From Symbiodinium natans (taxonomy: Eukaryota; Sar; Dinophyceae; Suessiales; Symbiodiniaceae): a DNA stretch of 64,000 bases. A program made the translations under genes and the position numbers. Each line of letters opens with the position of its first letter. Positions within the stretch are counted from its first letter, which is position 1. The notes under the pieces are model-generated. The model did not search any database. It was given only the letters and a program-made list of their open reading frames with translations, and was not told where the DNA came from. This document shows, piece by piece, positions 52,106 through 62,644 of this stretch. The stretch lies in the NCBI GenBank assembly GCA_905221605.1, contig CAJNDS010001813.1, positions 339,434 to 403,433 on the forward strand, read 5' to 3'.

Positions 52106-52304
52106 ATCAAGGGACTAAAGGAGGGACCCTTACAAGGAACCTTCGGGGTCATTTTGGGGTTGTTTGGGGGCTACTTAGGCATATAGGGACTATATAGAGT
52201 ATATAAACTAAACCCTAAACCCTAAACCCTAAACCCTAAACCCCAAACCCTAAACCCTAAACCCTATAGGGGAATAAGATTAACGGTCCCTTCTAGGGGT
52301 CCCT
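52106..52304. mobile_element. N element interrupted by a telomeric array
   Basis: ATCAAGGGACTAAAGGAGGG and ACTATATAGAGTATATAA on the left. The AAACCCT array is at 52207-52266. GGGGAATAAGATTAACGG and TCCCTTCTAGGGGTCCC resume on the right. Confidence 0.65.
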
Positions 52305-52736
52305 GCGTATGGCCCTTATCCCCAGGGCCTGCCTAGTTTTGAACCCTCTGACATACCCAATCAAAATCCCACGCACCCATACTTCAGAACCCCTTTAAAG
52401 GGGACCATGTTCAGTAAGGGTAAACCCTGAAACCTTAAAACTCAAACCCTAAACCCTAAACCCTAAACCCTAAACCCCAAACGCTAAACCCTAAACCCTA
52501 AACCCTAAACCCTAAACCCTAAACCCTGAACCCTAAAACCCAAACCCTAAAGTGCGTGAAGGGGACCCTTCCTTTTGCAACTCAACTGCTGGCTGAAAAG
52601 AGAGCGACGAAGAATTTGCTACTCGCCGGCGTTGCGGTTTGGGGTTTAGGCCTGAACGGTTTAAGATTATTCGGCCTTAACGGTTTAATTAGGGTTTAGG
52701 AATTGGGGGTGAGACCATGATCCCTCAACCTTAATC

Positions 52737-52851
52737 ATCTACACCCAGGAGTGCCCTAGGAATGAAAAGGGTGCAGTTTTTTGGATTGAAGGGGCTTATA
52801 AGGGAACCTAAACTCCAAAAAAAAGGGAATAAGGGCCCACTGTGGGTCCTT
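52737..52851. mobile_element. K element, complete copy
   Basis: CTACACCCAGGAGTGCCCTA, GCTTATAAGGGAACC and ACTGTGGGTCC, uninterrupted. TCAT on both sides fits a 4-bp duplication. Confidence 0.7.
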
Positions 52852-54150
52852 CATACCCTAAACCCTAAACCCTCAACCCTAAACCCTAAACCCTAATCAG
52901 CAGCACCCATTTCCCCGTTGACTTGTGGTCTCGGGCCTCCTCGCTATCCGAGCCGATGTCCGAGCCTGAGTTGATGAAAATTAGGGCCTGGGGCGTAGCC
53001 CTAAACCCTAAAACCCTCACCCCCTAAACCCTAAACCCTAAACCCTAAACCCTAAACCCTAAGGGTTTGGGGCTTCTATAGGGTTTAGGACTTAGGGTTA
53101 GTGTTTAGGTCTTGGGGCGTAAGGTTTGGCCCCCCCACCCTACCTATCTATCCATCTCCATGTATATACACATATGGTCACAACTCTAGCTTCTGGTCCC
53201 ATTTGGGGTCCTCATGTTACAAGGCGGCCCCTAATAGTTCGAGTACCCCAAAAGGCACTTTTACTGGGCACCGAACTCCTGAACTCCTCCACTACCTAGG
53301 GGAGGCAAGCTTGAGGTGGTTGAGGGTTTCGGGTCTCAGGATCTTCGGGCTAAGGGCTTCAGTTTTTGAGGGTTAAGGGTTTAGGGTTTAGGGTTTAGTG
53401 TTTAGGCTCCGGTTGTAGCTTTGAGGGTTTGAGGGTCTGTTCCGATTTGGGAGGGGTTGCAACTTTCCACCTCGGCTTGCGAGCAACCCTAAGCCCTAAA
53501 CCCTAAACCCTAAACCCTAAACCCTAAACCCTGAACCCTAAACCCTAAACCTGAGCTCCACCAGAGGCCTCTCAGGCCTGCCAAGGCGCCAGAAGCGCTA
53601 CTGTCGGAGCTTTCAACACCACATTCCGAGGCGGAGGAGGCCTCCAAGAACTTTTGGGTTTTAGGGTTTAGGGTTCAAGGTGTAGGACTTGGGCTTTAGG
53701 GTGTAGGATTTAGCTATTAGGGTTTAGGGTTTAGGGCGTAGGGTTTAGGGTTTCTTGCACTCAGCCTCTAATCCGGATCTAAACCCTAGAACTTTGCGGC
53801 ACCTCCAGAGCCTGAAGCCCTCCGATTCACAACTCCCCGGCGCTCTGCCTTCCGAAATTCCTTCCGCGTCAAATAAGGGAATTGGGTTCCCTATATAGAA
53901 ACACTTTCAAAGGGCTATCCCGACTTCCCTAAAAAGCCGGCTTGTACGAACCAAAAGTATAGCCTGCAAACCCAAGATTCCAGAACTGCACTGGGAGGAT
54001 TATTTTGGTGTGTCAGCGCTTGGGGCTTTGGGAGGTTTAGGTTGGGGGATTCTACTGCCCCCACTCTTAGTGGAAGGGAAACATCCCAAGGATTGGGGTT
54101 TGAGAGCCCTTGTTTGTCTAAACCCTAAACCCTAAACCCTAAACCCTAAA

Positions 54151-54198
54151 CCCTAAACCCTTTAAACTTTTACGTACCCTAAACCCTTTAAACTTTTA
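54151..54198. repeat. 22-bp direct repeat at an array edge
   Basis: CCCTAAACCCTTTAAACTTT with TA occurs at 54151-54172 and 54177-54198, separated by CGTA. Confidence 0.85.
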
Positions 54199-54813
54199 GT
54201 GCGCAGGGCTTTCGTAGAGCTTGCTCGGCTTTGGGGTGTGTAGGCTGGAAGACGGAATGAGTCTGCGAGTCAGTGTTTAGGTTTTAGGGTTTAGGGCTTA
54301 GGGTTTAATTAGGGCTTAGGGTTTTCACGCGAACCGTCACCACAGCGCGCTCCTCTGGCGAAGCCTCCCCCAGCAACTCCAAAGAAGCATTGGGTAGTCG
54401 TACGCATCGTCTTCTGGAAGGGCGCTTCTGATGCCGCGAGGATCTCGAAAGCCGATCGCACGGGTTCTGAACGACCCCCCAATATCAAGGGATTCAGACT
54501 CGTACCCCTAAGGTTGTAGCCCTAACCCCTTGATATGCTCCTGGCCCTTGTATTCCCTTAAGGATCCTACTCCCCAAGAGTCCCCAAGGGTCCTCAGTGG
54601 CTGCATAGTACAAAGTAGGGTTTCTATAACAGGAACTACTATCATGGTTTGGGTAAGTGTCCCCCATAAAGGTGCTTAGGACCCTTTGGGAGTGGCACAG
54701 GGCACACACGCTCAACCCGAAACTGCGAAGATCCGAACTCTTCAAACCTAACTGCAAGCTGAAACCCCCTAAGACTTCGGATTTAGGGCTACTCTTGAAC
54801 CCTCAACCCTAAA

Positions 54814-54913
54814 CTACTATTTGCTTATATAAGAACCCCCCAAAAATTGGAGAATACATCCCTAGGTTACCCTCATAAGGCAGAAAAATCTTACTTTTTG
54901 TGGAAATCTTAAA
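54814..54913. mobile_element. C element with decayed right end
   Basis: CTACTATTTGCTTATATAAG and AACCCCCCAAAAATTGG on the left, TACCCTCATAAGGCAGAAAA in the middle. The right arm is reduced to GTGGAAATCTTAAAC before an AAACCCT array. Confidence 0.6.
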
Positions 54914-55173
54914 CAAAACCTAAACCCTAAACCCAAAACCCAAAACCCTAGACCCTAAACCCTAAACCCTAAACCCTAGACCCTAAACGGCCCTCATCCT
55001 CACCCCTCCACTGTGGATCCTTGCCTGACAGGTGAGGCCTTGCCCGCCCCCCAGCAGGCCGGGCGAGCATCTTGGCGTTAGGGTTTAGAGTTTAGGGTTT
55101 AGGGTTTAGGGTCTAGGGTTTGTAGACTTCAGGGACGCCACTTTGGGAATTCAGGGATCAACTTGGGATCACG

Positions 55174-55204
55174 ACTCTCTCTCTCTCTCTCTCTCTCTTT
55201 CTCT
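55174..55204. repeat. CT microsatellite
   Basis: About 12 CT units then TTTCTCT. Confidence 0.9.
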
Positions 55205-55677
55205 GCTTCAAGGTTTTTAAGCCCTCTAAACCCTAAACCCGGATATACGTATTAACAGGGCTTGGTTCGGATATGTTCGGATTCCAAGCGCTGTTGGGAG
55301 TGTGCACTCCATACTAGACTCGCACACCGTGGCATTGCCCACAGCTCAAATCAAGTTCCACTCCAGACACACCTCCCTGTTGCTGACCGTTGGTAGCTCC
55401 CACTGTACTCTGAAACCCATAGGGACCCCCTTCCCCAAAAAAAGACCGACTGACTCTTCGTAGTCGTACTCCTTAATAAAGGACGCTGGGCTCCTGTTTG
55501 CCTAGATGGCAGTTGTAACCCCTTGAAAAGGCCCTTTATAGGCTTGATCATGGGGATTATATGGCCTAGTTAACAATCCGGTATGAGCCTGTGGCCACTT
55601 CTACCCTTTAGACCCCGGGACACAAACTGTACCACCGACCCTGGCTGGCGCGAAAGAGAGGAACCCTAACCCTCAAC

Positions 55678-55792
55678 CCTTATAATCCCCTCACAATCCT
55701 TCTCAAACCCAAGGGCCCATACTTCAGAATCCTTGAAAGAAGGGAGGGGACTATTTTCAGGGACCGTGTAACTTCCCTCAGAACCCTATACA
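55678..55792. mobile_element. D element, right part
   Basis: AAGGGCCCATACTTCAGAAT, GAAGGGAGGGGACTATTTTC and GTGTAACTTCCCTCAGA. The left half is weak. Confidence 0.5.
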
Positions 55793-56196
55793 AACCCTCA
55801 CCGCTGGGGCCACGACAGCTCTATTTCGGACAGCTGGCCAATGCCTTACTAGTTCGTCATTGAGATCCTATGTGACTGAGAATTTGGGCGCAGGGGTTTT
55901 AGGGTTTACAGTTTAGGAGGAGCATGGGCGGGTTTAGGGTTTAGGTTTCGGAATCAGGGTTCAGGGTTCTAGGGTTTAGGAGCCCTAAACCCTAAACCAT
56001 AAACCCTAAAAGGGGTCCGCGCCAGCCTTGCTTTCCGGTGCGCTTTTTGAAGCACCAAAAGGCTGCTGGCTTATAACCATCGTGACTCCCCTGGAGACCC
56101 CCGCTTTTGCAGGACCCCAAGATCACCACCACACAGGTTTAGGGTTTAGGGTTTAGGGTTTAGGGTTTAGGGTTCTTGTCTTATGCTTGCAACCCG

Positions 56197-56220
56197 CCCC
56201 CCCCCCCCCCCCCCCCCCCC
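56197..56220. repeat. Poly-C tract
   Basis: C23-24 shortly after a TTTAGGG array. Confidence 0.85.
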
Positions 56221-56640
56221 ATTTCAAAAATCGCAGCCCCCAAAACCGGTCTGCTTCTTGGACCCCAAACCTACAGACGAACTGCTTGGACTCCCAAAAA
56301 GGGTGAATATGCACCTCGTTGCTGATTACCCTGGGCCAAAAAGGCTAACCTTTCAATTCTGGTAGGGCTCTATCTACCACAAAAGGTTACTGTAAAGGTT
56401 CCCTGCTCAGCTACTGAGTACCCAATATTTCAGGATACTTAGGGGTTACTCTAGGTTCAGCTTGCGGAGGTGCTTTGACTTGCGGGCTCCGGGATTTAGG
56501 GTTTAGGGTCTAGGGAATCGAAGACGCAGTGACTTTGGCCGACGGGGCCGAAGTTTAGGGTTTAGGGTTTAGGGTTTCGGGTTTAGGGATCGCATTTCCC
56601 CTGCAAGGTCGCGCCTTGCTCAACTTTAGCGTGCATTAAG

Positions 56641-56747
56641 AGGTATAAGGAGGGACCCCTAGAAGGGACCCCGAATGTTCTTCCCCTATACAACCCATAT
56701 CCCTTATTATAAGGGTCCCTCCTTTCGGCCCTTGAGTGTAGGGTTTC
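56641..56747. mobile_element. N element, short copy
   Basis: ATAAGGAGGGACCCCTAGAA on the left, TTATAAGGGTCCCTCCTTTC on the right, with TTCCCCTATACAACCC between. Confidence 0.55.
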
Positions 56748-57453
56748 AATTTAGGGTGCAGGGTTCAGGTCTTCAGCTGACTGGAAACAGGGCGTAACTA
56801 TTCCGAAGTAATTAGCCTTAATGATGGGGCTAGTATAGAGGGGGTAGCAGGGGAACCGTCAGTTTAGGGTGCAAGGTTCAGGCCTTAAGCTGACTGGAAA
56901 TAGGGTTCAGGCTTCAGGGCTTAGGCATATTTGCGTTGCTTGGGTTTCAATAGGCAGCTGGGGAATTTGCAAAGAGGGCTTCTGTGAAGACCACACCAGA
57001 CAACACGGGGAAACAAAACCCCAAACCCTAAACCCTAAACACCAAACCCTAAACCCCAAACCCTGAAAAAGCCTGAGCCGGTCAACCCTATGACTAAACC
57101 CTATAAACCCTCATCCTGGATCTCATGCAGAAGAGTGGCCGTAGGACGCCAAGGTCCTGGTGTTACTTGCGGGTTCGTTGTGCAGGCCGTCCAGTATAAA
57201 CTGGGACCCTGAACCTTAAACACTGAGCCCCAAGCCCTAGACCCTGAATCTCAAGCCTGAACCATGCCGAATCCCCAAACCCTAAACCCTCTGGCTGTTG
57301 AACACGTCAGTCCCCAATCCTCCTCTACGAAAATGACTAAACCAAAACCGCCCCAACCACCTAAAACCTTAAACCTCGGACCCCTAAAAGCCCACCTTCC
57401 CTTGACATGGCGCCTGAACCCTAAACCCTAAACCTAAACCCTAAACCCTAAAC

Positions 57454-57500
57454 TCAGGGCCTAGGCCGCCCCCCTACGTTGGGGGGCGGCGCTTAGGCCC
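57454..57500. other. GC-rich perfect-stem hairpin
   Basis: GGGCCTAGGCCGCCCCCC and GGGGGGCGGCGCTTAGGCCC pair across a 7-base loop (TACGTTG) with a two-base bulge. It is unlike the other families and lies between an AAACCCT array and a GC-rich segment. Confidence 0.75.
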
Positions 57501-58149
57501 TTCGACCTGATGGCCCGCCTCCCACAGCATTGAGGGTCGGCAGCGCCCACGATGCCCTGGTCCCCTGACCCCGCCCCGGCTCTTCTGGCGCGCCTTCTGC
57601 CCGCTCGCCTTGGCCCTCCTGACCCCGGCCGCTTCCCTGGCCTGGCCTGGCCTTGAGACCTTGCTGGCACCTGTGTCCCTGAAATGGCCTCCCGACCCCC
57701 GTTTCTTTGACTCTCGGACCCAACGAACGTCATGAAACTGAATAAGTTTTGAGAAGTGGACTGTTGTCTGAGGCCTAAACCCTAAAAGGAATAGGTTTGG
57801 GTGGCTTTGCCGCCTTGGACGGCGTGGGGTGGGAGAAAGGTGTTAGATGGCCCTCCACAATCGGGCCAAAGCTGCTCTTCGCACCTCACGAAGCTTTCGA
57901 GCTTGTTCCGAAGTCTAACCTTCACAGCATGTACGCCCTATCACAGCAAACCCTACACCCTAAACCCTAAACCCTAAACCCTAACCCTAAACCCTAAACC
58001 CTAAACCCTAAACCCTAAACCCTAAACCCTAAATCCTAAACCCTAAACCCTAAACCTTAAACCCTAAACCCCAAGCTCCGCCTGCTGCCCTCGAGGTGGC
58101 GCCCGGAAAAGCGCAGCCGGCCGGAGAGGCCAAGGAGTCTGGGTGAGCG

Positions 58150-58587
58150 TTTTAGGGTTTAGGGTTTAGGGTTTGGGGTTGAGGGTTTAGGCGGTTTAGG
58201 GTTTAGGGTTTGGGGTTTAGGGTTTGGGGTTTAGGATTTGGGGTTTGGGGTTTAGGGTTTGGGGTTTAGGGTTTAGGCGGTTTAGGGTTTGGGGTTTAGG
58301 GTTTGGGGTTTAGGGTTTGGTGCTTGGGGTTTGGGGTTTAGGGTTTGGGGTTGAGGGTTTAGGCGGTTTAGGGTTTGGGATTTGGGGTTTAGGGTTTGGG
58401 GTTTAGGGTTTGGGGTTTAGGGTTTGGGATTTGGGGTTTAGGGTTTGGGTTTAGGGTTTGGGGTTTAGGGTTTGGGGCTTGGGGTTTGAGGTTTAGGGTT
58501 TGGGGTTTAGGGTTTAGGGTTTGGGGTTTAGGGTTTGGGGTTTAGGGTTTGGGGTTTAGGGTTTAGGGTTTGGGGTTTATAGGGTTG
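58150..58587 (+). repeat. 14-base higher-order array TTTAGGGTTTGGGG
   Basis: About 435 bp in which TTTAGGG and TTTGGGG alternate. TTTAGGCGG markers occur at about 58187, 58275 and 58363, spaced about 88 bp, so an 88-bp block was itself repeated. It is the longest array in the window. Confidence 0.95.
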
Positions 58588-58934
58588 CGCTTGTTCGATC
58601 TCTTGTTCGATGTTAGGCTCATCCTGGCACGTTGGACCCCCGAAATTGCGGTATTCTGATTGTAGTGTCAACTTTCAGGTGATCTGACAGTGTGTTTCGA
58701 GCCGCTTGGCACTAGTGCAGCGGCAAAGAAACCCTAAAGAAGTGACATTTAAGAACGCTCACCCTAAACCCTAAACCCTAAACCCTAGACCCTAAGCCCT
58801 AGTTAAACCCTACACCCTAAACCCCACAAATGATTTCCAACATGGCGTCGAGGAGCTGCCGTCAGCACCTGGAACCGGCGCCCCTTGTCACGAGGCATTG
58901 GGCCGAAGCCGCGGCGCTTCCAGTACTCTTTGGC

Positions 58935-59033
58935 GCCTAAACCCTAAGCCCTAAGCCCTAAGCCCTAAGCCCTAAGCCCTAAGCCCTAAACCCTAAACCC
59001 TAAGCCCTAAACCCTAAACCCTAAACCCTAAAG
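58935..59033 (-). repeat. AAACCCT/AAGCCCT array
   Basis: A run of AAGCCCT on the left passes into AAACCCT. GCCGCGG-GCTTC words just outside each end may be a decayed duplication (58908-58925 and 59034-59050). Confidence 0.9.
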
Positions 59034-59258
59034 CGCCGCGGGCTTCAGGACCAGGGCTCCGCCGCCTGTCCGCGCCACCCGGTCCTGAAGATTTCTTGGG
59101 CTAAGCATTCCAACAAGACGGCAGGGAGCCATCCTGACGTGGAAGCTGATGAAGTTGATGTCATCCCATGTCTGAGTGCCACGGCTGCTCCCACGTCACA
59201 CTGTAGGCTCAGCCCGACACGCCCCAACTTTTATAGGGTTCGAGGTTTTGGGGTGTAG
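59025..59258 (+). CDS. Weak exon-like frame
   Basis: Open for 77 codons from the end of the preceding array to TAG at 59256, with no ATG. Residues from about 40 on are mixed, with an acidic patch (DVEADEVDV) and two Cys. A 60-codon ATG frame lies on the opposite strand. The segment is GC-rich, so chance openness is likely. Confidence 0.12.
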   Translation, partial: TLKRRGLQDQGSAACPRHPVLKISWAKHSNKTAGSHPDVEADEVDVIPCLSATAAPTSHCRLSPTRPNFYRVRGFGV

Positions 59259-59304
59259 CAGCCAACAGCCTGCCTTACGAAATCCAAGCCCTGCTCCAAA
59301 ACCC

Positions 59305-59426
59305 TACTTGGAGGTTCAGGGTACTTTTAACCCCCGGTAGAACTGTACTTATGAGCCCGCCCAAGTCCCCTAAGCAGGTTACAAGTAGATTTATAATAGG
59401 GGTTATAAGTACCCATGAACCTAGTA
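59305..59426. mobile_element. A element, subfamily A2, clipped right end
   Basis: TACTTGGAGGTTCAGGGTAC on the left, GGGGTTATAAGTACCCATGA on the right, with CCAAG missing from the terminus. Confidence 0.65.
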
Positions 59427-59753
59427 GCCTAGAACCGAAGCAGGGAAGCCTTAACGGCTCTGGGAATCAGTTTGAGGTGTACAGGGTTCGTAAGGCTTTT
59501 TCGGGCTTGCAAGGCTTTACAGGGTTCAAGGGGTATACTCGATAGGTTCCTAGAGGACACAATTATCAGGTCCCTGGAAGTATAGGGATTCTCTTACACT
59601 TCCATCCGACGAGTCGTAGACCCTGGAAAAACAATATATAGGATTTAGGGTTTTCAGGTTTAGGGAGCCAGAATAGGAACCCAGAACCAACAACAAGTAT
59701 ATAAGTATAGCGCCCCCAAACCCAGAAACAGTTTAGGCGCAGTGGTCTCTGCT

Positions 59754-59877
59754 GCCAAGCGCTGAACTTCATGCTGAAACCCTAAACCCTAAACCCTAAA
59801 CCCTAAACCCTAAACCCTAAACCCTAAACCCTAAACCCTAAACCCTAAACCCCGCCAAGCTGCTGAATTTCATGCTG
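59754..59877. repeat. Roughly 24-bp direct duplication flanking a telomeric array
   Basis: GCCAAGCGCTGAACTTCATG (59754) and GCCAAGCTGCTGAATTTCATG-type sequence (59854) share all but two positions. Ten AAACCCT units (59780-59852) lie between. Confidence 0.85.
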
Positions 59878-59931
59878 CAGTCCATCCACTGTGTCGGTGG
59901 GCCTGGAGCACATGGGGGACTCTCCGGATCC

Positions 59932-60150
59932 CTACTGTTTGCTTCAGAAACCCCTAAAAAATAGTGGTGGTGTTCAGGGTTTAGGGTTTAGGGTTTAGGG
60001 TTTAGGGTTTAGGGTTTAGGGTTTAGGGTTTGGCGTTTAGGGTTTAGGGTTAACTAGGGTTTAGGGTTCATAGGTTTTAGGGTTTAGGGCTACTAGTTGC
60101 TTAAGAAGCCCCAAAAAAACATTAAACAACTAGCAATCCCTGTAAACCAG
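59932..60150. mobile_element. C element with duplicated left arm around telomeric arrays
   Basis: CTACTGTTTGCTTCAGAAAC and CCCTAAAAAATA (59932-59963), then TTTAGGG units (59978-60088), then CTACTAGTTGCTTAAGAAGC and CCCAAAAAAACA (60090-60121), leading to AGCAATCCCTGTAAAC. The right arm is lost. Confidence 0.6.
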
Positions 60151-60570
60151 TACCTCTGCAAGATCCCTAAGCCTGAGCCCCCTAAGCCACTCCCCCGAAA
60201 CTCTCCAGCTTCAAAGCGCGAATGGGTTAAATCTATCACCCTGTACCGCACCCCAATAACGCTTTACGCCTGTAGGCCTGAAGCCTCTATTTGGGTTTAG
60301 GGTTTAGGGTTTAGGGTTTAGGGTTTAGGGTTTAGGGTTTAGGGTTTAGGGTGCAGCCGAACCCGAAGTCCACGAAACCACAACTTCACCTCGCCGGCAC
60401 CACACGGAGGGACCCGGAGTGGCTGCGCACAAGCAGCTGCTGTTCAACCTCAGACAAACCCCTTAGGGTTTAGGGTTTAGGGTTTAGGGTTTAGGGTTTC
60501 GGGTTTAGGGTTTCGGGTTTAGGCAGATTTGGGAGCCCGAATAAACATTAAACTAATCTACTATTTTGAC

Positions 60571-60724
60571 CTACTATTTGGTTTCAGAACCCCCCAAAAA
60601 AATGAAAAATGGAAGGTAACAATCCCCATATTGCCCTTGTAAGGAAGAATATGGGAGATGTGTGTTTTTGATGATTTTGTGTTTTTTTTTTTGGGGGGGG
60701 GGGGGGGTTCTTAAGAAAACAGTG
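60571..60724. mobile_element. C element, near-complete copy
   Basis: CTACTATTTGGTTTCAGAAC, CCCATATTGCCCTTGTAAGG, then T12 and G15 and TTCTTAAGAAAACAGTG. Confidence 0.65.
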
Positions 60725-61112
60725 GCAAAGAGCCCAATGGCCCAGAAGTAAGCTACATGCCTTCAGTTTCATGGCGATGGCTATTCTAATTTGGGGGGGG
60801 GACGATAATCCCTACTAAGGACTGGTAGCATAAGGGGGAACATCCCAATACAAAGGTTGCGAGAACCCTTAAGGACACAACGATAGGGCCCCCTGGAAGT
60901 GGGACAGGCCCGACGTTCACGGGCCTGTGGCCTAGAGTCTGATTCTGAGTCAACACCCTAAACCCTAAACCCTAAACCCTAAACCCTAAACCCCAAAAGC
61001 AAAAATCAGAACCGCACGGCGCTTGTTCCTATTCATTTGGCGATTGCTGTGGTCAGGCGCGGGCCACCGCAAATAGTTCCTGTGATAGGGCTTAGGGCGT
61101 GGGTTTTGAGCT

Positions 61113-61229
61113 TAGTTGCTGAATTCAGAACCCCCCCCCCCCACCCCCCAGAAAAAAAAAGTACACCTTCAGTTCTATAGGGGATAATATTCTCTGCAAA
61201 AGTGTAGAGTGTCCTCATTCAGCTACTTA
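61113..61229. mobile_element. C-like element, diverged
   Basis: CTTAGTTGCTGAATTCAGAA with poly-C on the left, CATTCAGCTACTTA on the right. Its right end touches the S element. Confidence 0.4.
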
Positions 61230-61484
61230 TGTTGCACCCGCTTTAGTATCGGCCCCCTCTTTAGAGACAATCTGGCCGAATTATTCAGGACACCCTGACT
61301 GTTTGGGAGTCCCTCTTTAAAGCCAAATCGTCCGGGCGCCGTAAGAAAATTCCACGTGGCGCGCCTTTAAAAAAGATAACTGGGCATCGCTGCCCCTTTT
61401 GAACCTATCTAAACTCCTCCCTATTAAAATCATATGAGCCCCGGGGCCGTGTAATCAGGCTCCCATCCACGCCTCGACTGTTCA

Positions 61485-61519
<35 letters not shown>

Positions 61520-61540
61520 CACACTAAAGAGGGTGCAACA
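61230..61540. mobile_element. S element, 311 bp with long inverted ends and TTA duplication
   Basis: TGTTGCACCCGCTTTAGTAT on the left is mirrored by CACACTAAAGAGGGTGCAACA on the right, extending over about 30 bp including GGCCCCC/GGGGGCC. TTA lies immediately outside both ends (61227-61229 and 61541-61543). A 3-bp TTA duplication is typical of PIF/Harbinger transposons. The interior, with a G31 tract (61485-61515), encodes nothing recognisable. Only one copy was seen. Confidence 0.75.
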
Positions 61541-61774
61541 TTAAGGTAACAACCCCCGCAAACGCAGCCTGTCAGACAAACTTCTCCAAGCCTCCACCCC
61601 GCACTGCCCTCAACAACGCTTCCTGAGCCCCCAAAAAAGGTTTAGGGTTTAGGGTTTAGGGTTTAGGGTTTCGGGTTTCGGGTTTACCTTTCAATTTGTA
61701 CTCGGCTTATGTAGAACCAAAAAAGGTGAAAGTTCACCTCCCCGAAGTTCAGGGCCTGCTTGGGCGTTAGAATC

Positions 61775-61879
61775 TTGGCAGCCCAGCAACCATATTCGAA
61801 TAAGGGCACCCTTTAGGGTTTAGGGTTTAGGGTTTAGGGTCCAAAAAAACACGCGTACAGGGTACCACTGGGCTAACAA
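61775..61879. mobile_element. J element interrupted by a telomeric array
   Basis: TTGGCAGCCCAGCAACCAT and AATAAGGGCACCC on the left, then TTTAGGG units (61812-61839), then CCAAAAAAACACGCG and GTACCACTGGGCTAACAA. Confidence 0.7.
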
Positions 61880-62044
61880 GGAATCCTTGCCGAGCTGCTG
61901 CACACATGGGGCACAGCAGTGGGGGCCGACCCCGGGCACTAAATGGCCGAGTTCCAAGCACCGGGAAAGGAGGGCGGGTTTAGGGTTTAGGGTTCAAGGT
62001 TCAGGGTTTGGGGTTTAGGGCCTAGGGTTTAGGGTTTTCTTACT

Positions 62045-62152
62045 TTGGGATGTTCCCGCTGATACTAAAAGAGTCCTGAATTGGGATGATAATATGGGCG
62101 GGGGTACTATACTCCGTATTAAGGACTGTTAGTAGAAGGGGGAACATCCCAA
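62045..62152. mobile_element. I element, complete copy
   Basis: TTGGGATGTTCCCGCTGATA on the left, GGACTGTTAGTAGAAGG and GGAACATCCCAA on the right. No clear target duplication. Confidence 0.7.
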
Positions 62153-62571
62153 AATTTACACCTTGAAGATCTTCTCGGTGTTTTTGAGTGAGGCATGTGA
62201 GGCTGGCAGCCACTTGTGTGGAGCTGCGCCTACGAAACCCTAAACCCTAAACCCTAAACCCTGAGGGGCTGCAAGGGAGGGGATGAAACAAGGCCTGGAC
62301 ATGACATTGCTGGACACAACGGCTGCAGAGGCGCTGCTTGTTCTTCTTTACTTATTCTTTTTGTGGGGGGGGGGGGTTTAGGGTTTAGGGTTTAGGGTTT
62401 AGGGTTTAGGGTTTAGGGTTTAGGGTTCAGGGTTTGGGGGTTTTGGAAAGACCGGGGAAGGTGTGAGGGTGTTCAGGATTCAGGGCAGGGCTGAGCCCGT
62501 GACTTAGGGTGCTGAATTTCGGGTTTGGTGCCTGGCCAGGTCTTGGGTTTAGGGCCTTAAGTTGGGATGCT

Positions 62572-62644
62572 CGCCCTTATACTAACAGTCCTATCCCTGT
62601 TGGAATCCCTAGTAAGGGTTGTTAGTCTAAGGGGAATATCCCAA
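62572..62644. mobile_element. I element, short copy
   Basis: TTGGGATGCTCGCCCTTATA on the left, TTGTTAGTCTAAGGGG and AATATCCCAA on the right. Internally deleted to 73 bp. Confidence 0.65.

Larger units (their letters stand above)
51550..54100. other. Gene-free tract: arrays, K and N copies
   Basis: Arrays lie at 51713-51745, 51858-51905, 52445-52550, 52856-52900, 53005-53060 and 53486-53550. A D fragment lies at 52371-52424, an E-like fragment at 53187-53272 and an I right arm at 54041-54089. An M fragment (AACAGTAATACCCTGT) follows the array at 51990-52077. Confidence 0.7.
54100..57950. other. Gene-free tract: C, D and N copies, GC hairpin
   Basis: Telomeric arrays are sparser here: 54118-54160, 54920-54988, 56137-56172, 57008-57065, 57415-57452. 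Unique segments of 300-500 bp lie at 54330-54790, 55210-55680, 56180-56480 and 57480-57770, with only short open frames. The GC-rich segment 57500-57730 has overlapping frames on the - strand, too compositionally biased to call. Confidence 0.65.
57950..61000. other. Gene-free tract: long 14-base array, A and C copies
   Basis: Arrays not listed separately lie at 57960-58072, 58760-58830, 60294-60351, 60463-60523 and 60956-60993. An I right arm (GGACTGGTAGCATAAGG, AACATCCCAA) lies at 60791-60848. Confidence 0.7.

Noticed and set aside
57461-57733. Arg/Gly/Ala-rich 90-codon frame on the - strand
   Set aside because: Extreme GC bias keeps several frames open at once, and the frame runs into the GC hairpin; no recognisable domain.
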